Assembly (NCBI GenBank): GCA_949740725.1
Contig: CATJIO010000075.1
Span: 1 to 42,643, forward strand
DNA: 42,643 nt
Direction of reading: 5' to 3'
From: an uncultured Lachnospiraceae bacterium
GTDB taxonomy: Bacteria; Bacillota; Clostridia; Lachnospirales; Lachnospiraceae
The notes below the pieces were generated by a model that made no database searches, was not told the DNA's origin, and saw only the letters and a list, made by a program, of their open reading frames with translations. The position numbers and the translations under genes are program-made. Shown here piece after piece: positions 41,796 to 42,643 of the stretch (the first letter of the stretch is position 1; the number at the start of each line of letters is the position of its first letter).

Positions 41796-42643
41796 TTAAT
41801 CGTTTAATTGTGCCATTAGTTCTTCAAATTCCGATCCGTCACGAAGAAATGCGTATTCCTCATTGTTTAATAATTCATCGGTGATTGTTTTTGTCAGTTT
41901 ACCTGAAAAAAATGCAGAAACTCTACCATTTGTATTATGATATAACTGGTAATCTTGCGTATTCCATTCTTTTTTCATGGCAGGTAACATTTTTTGAAGA
42001 ATAGACAGGCTTCTACCCTGATCTTTTTTTACTAAAGCAAGCTGCAAATGGGCATTGTAGCATATCCACTCTGGAAAGCAAAACTGGCGAGTAACGGTTT
42101 CATATAAATCTGCGAAAAAACCTGCATCATTTTCCCGCTTTTCCTGTAATGCGATTTCCAACATATTTGCTAAAGCAGTCTGTATCTCGGTTACCCCTTT
42201 AAGCACTCGATGCTCCCAGATTTTTTCTGCGTCTTGGTATCGTTCCTGCCGTTGATAAAGGATAGCTAATTGTTCCTCTTTGTCTATTGCAGAAAACGGT
42301 AATGAATTTATTAGCTCCTCTGCCTTTGAAAAATCTCCTCGATTTCGTGCATAGGAAATCAGCATACTGGTTGCGGTATCCCTTATTTCCGGTATTTCAC
42401 TTGTGGCTAAACGCTGGTAAAATGTTTCATATGTTTCCCGGTATTTCTTAATTTCAGATACGTTATAAAGAGCAAGTACTCCCTCCAAATAAAGAATGAC
42501 CGAATATATCAATTTTTCACAGGTGGGATATTCGTGTATTTTGCTGATTGCTTTTTGGAAAGCGGTATCATAGCCCTGCTCCTGAACCGTCTTATTGACT
42601 TCATTAACAAAATTTTCAATCTCTATATCTGTTAAATCGTCAT
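41796..42643 (-). CDS. C-terminal part of an XRE-type regulator with TPR-like helices (cut by window edge)
   Basis: The frame is open to the window end, so at least 282 residues are present and the N-terminus is missing. The visible part consists of helical repeats (KAEELINSLPF, LAILYQRQERYQDAEKIWEH, ALANMLEIALQEKRENDAGF) ending in EYAFLRDGSEFEELMAQLND. This matches the long helical C-terminus of a common Firmicute regulator group with an N-terminal XRE helix-turn-helix. The DNA-binding part would lie beyond 42643, so that assignment is from memory of the family. Such regulators often control an adjacent ABC transporter. Stop at 41796. Confidence 0.7.
   Translation of the reverse strand, partial: DDLTDIEIENFVNEVNKTVQEQGYDTAFQKAISKIHEYPTCEKLIYSVILYLEGVLALYNVSEIKKYRETYETFYQRLATSEIPEIRDTATSMLISYARNRGDFSKAEELINSLPFSAIDKEEQLAILYQRQERYQDAEKIWEHRVLKGVTEIQTALANMLEIALQEKRENDAGFFADLYETVTRQFCFPEWICYNAHLQLALVKKDQGRSLSILQKMLPAMKKEWNTQDYQLYHNTNGRVSAFFSGKLTKTITDELLNNEEYAFLRDGSEFEELMAQLND

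Overview
This window looks like a chromosomal segment of an anaerobic, spore-forming-type Firmicute, most likely class Clostridia, family Lachnospiraceae. That placement rests on family content and Firmicute-type signals, not on a phylogeny. The content includes group B and sensory-type [FeFe]-hydrogenase homologues, a SpoIIE-type phosphatase, DUF1292, several MATE pumps, a WYL regulator and strong AGGAGG ribosome binding sites with TTGACA/TATAAT promoters. No rRNA, tRNA, CRISPR array, integrase or phage gene was recognised.

Region 1 (1-9300, minus strand) is the accessory and most interesting part. It is a tightly packed eight-gene run reading from 9300 down to 104. First come three conflict-type proteins: an HD protein ending in a RyR domain, a TIR-domain protein and a PD-(D/E)XK nuclease-like protein. 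Then come a small membrane protein, an SPFH/zinc-ribbon protein, two zinc-ribbon or membrane proteins resembling the Bacillus YdjI/YdjH/YdjG set, and a zinc-ribbon/YARHG membrane protein. The only promoter I can see has perfect TTGACA and near-perfect TATTAT hexamers, but a run of eight G bases sits in a 19-bp spacer. That arrangement could switch by slippage. I propose the run as a candidate undescribed membrane-linked defence or stress system under possible phase-variable control.

Region 2 (9400-10240) is a scar holding remnants of a MarR regulator and a MATE transporter, plus palindromes. Region 3 (10284-23909) is mostly housekeeping: DUF1292, a MATE pump, CobO, a UvrD-type helicase, GltX, an exported M14 carboxypeptidase, PNPase, S15, a LytTR regulator, a PflX-like radical SAM protein and a second MATE pump.

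Region 4 (24060-24720) has a perfect consensus promoter and a strong terminator bracketing about 610 nt without a recognisable gene. Region 5 (25042-31090) holds an L,D-transpeptidase and a redox-sensing set: a [2Fe-2S] thioredoxin-like ferredoxin, a PAS-containing sensory [FeFe]-hydrogenase homologue, a SpoIIE-type phosphatase and a group B-like [FeFe]-hydrogenase. A Rex-like operator overlaps the promoter. Region 6 (31345-34473) has a nested foldback sequence, an ABC importer whose permease and ATPase are one polypeptide, and a 166-bp MITE-like element. A half copy of that element lies between rpsO and pnp.

Region 7 (34515-42643) has a large hybrid histidine kinase, a decayed stretch, an HD hydrolase, a pair of REP-like repeats, a WYL regulator, a SpoU-type RNA methyltransferase and an XRE-type regulator cut by the window edge.
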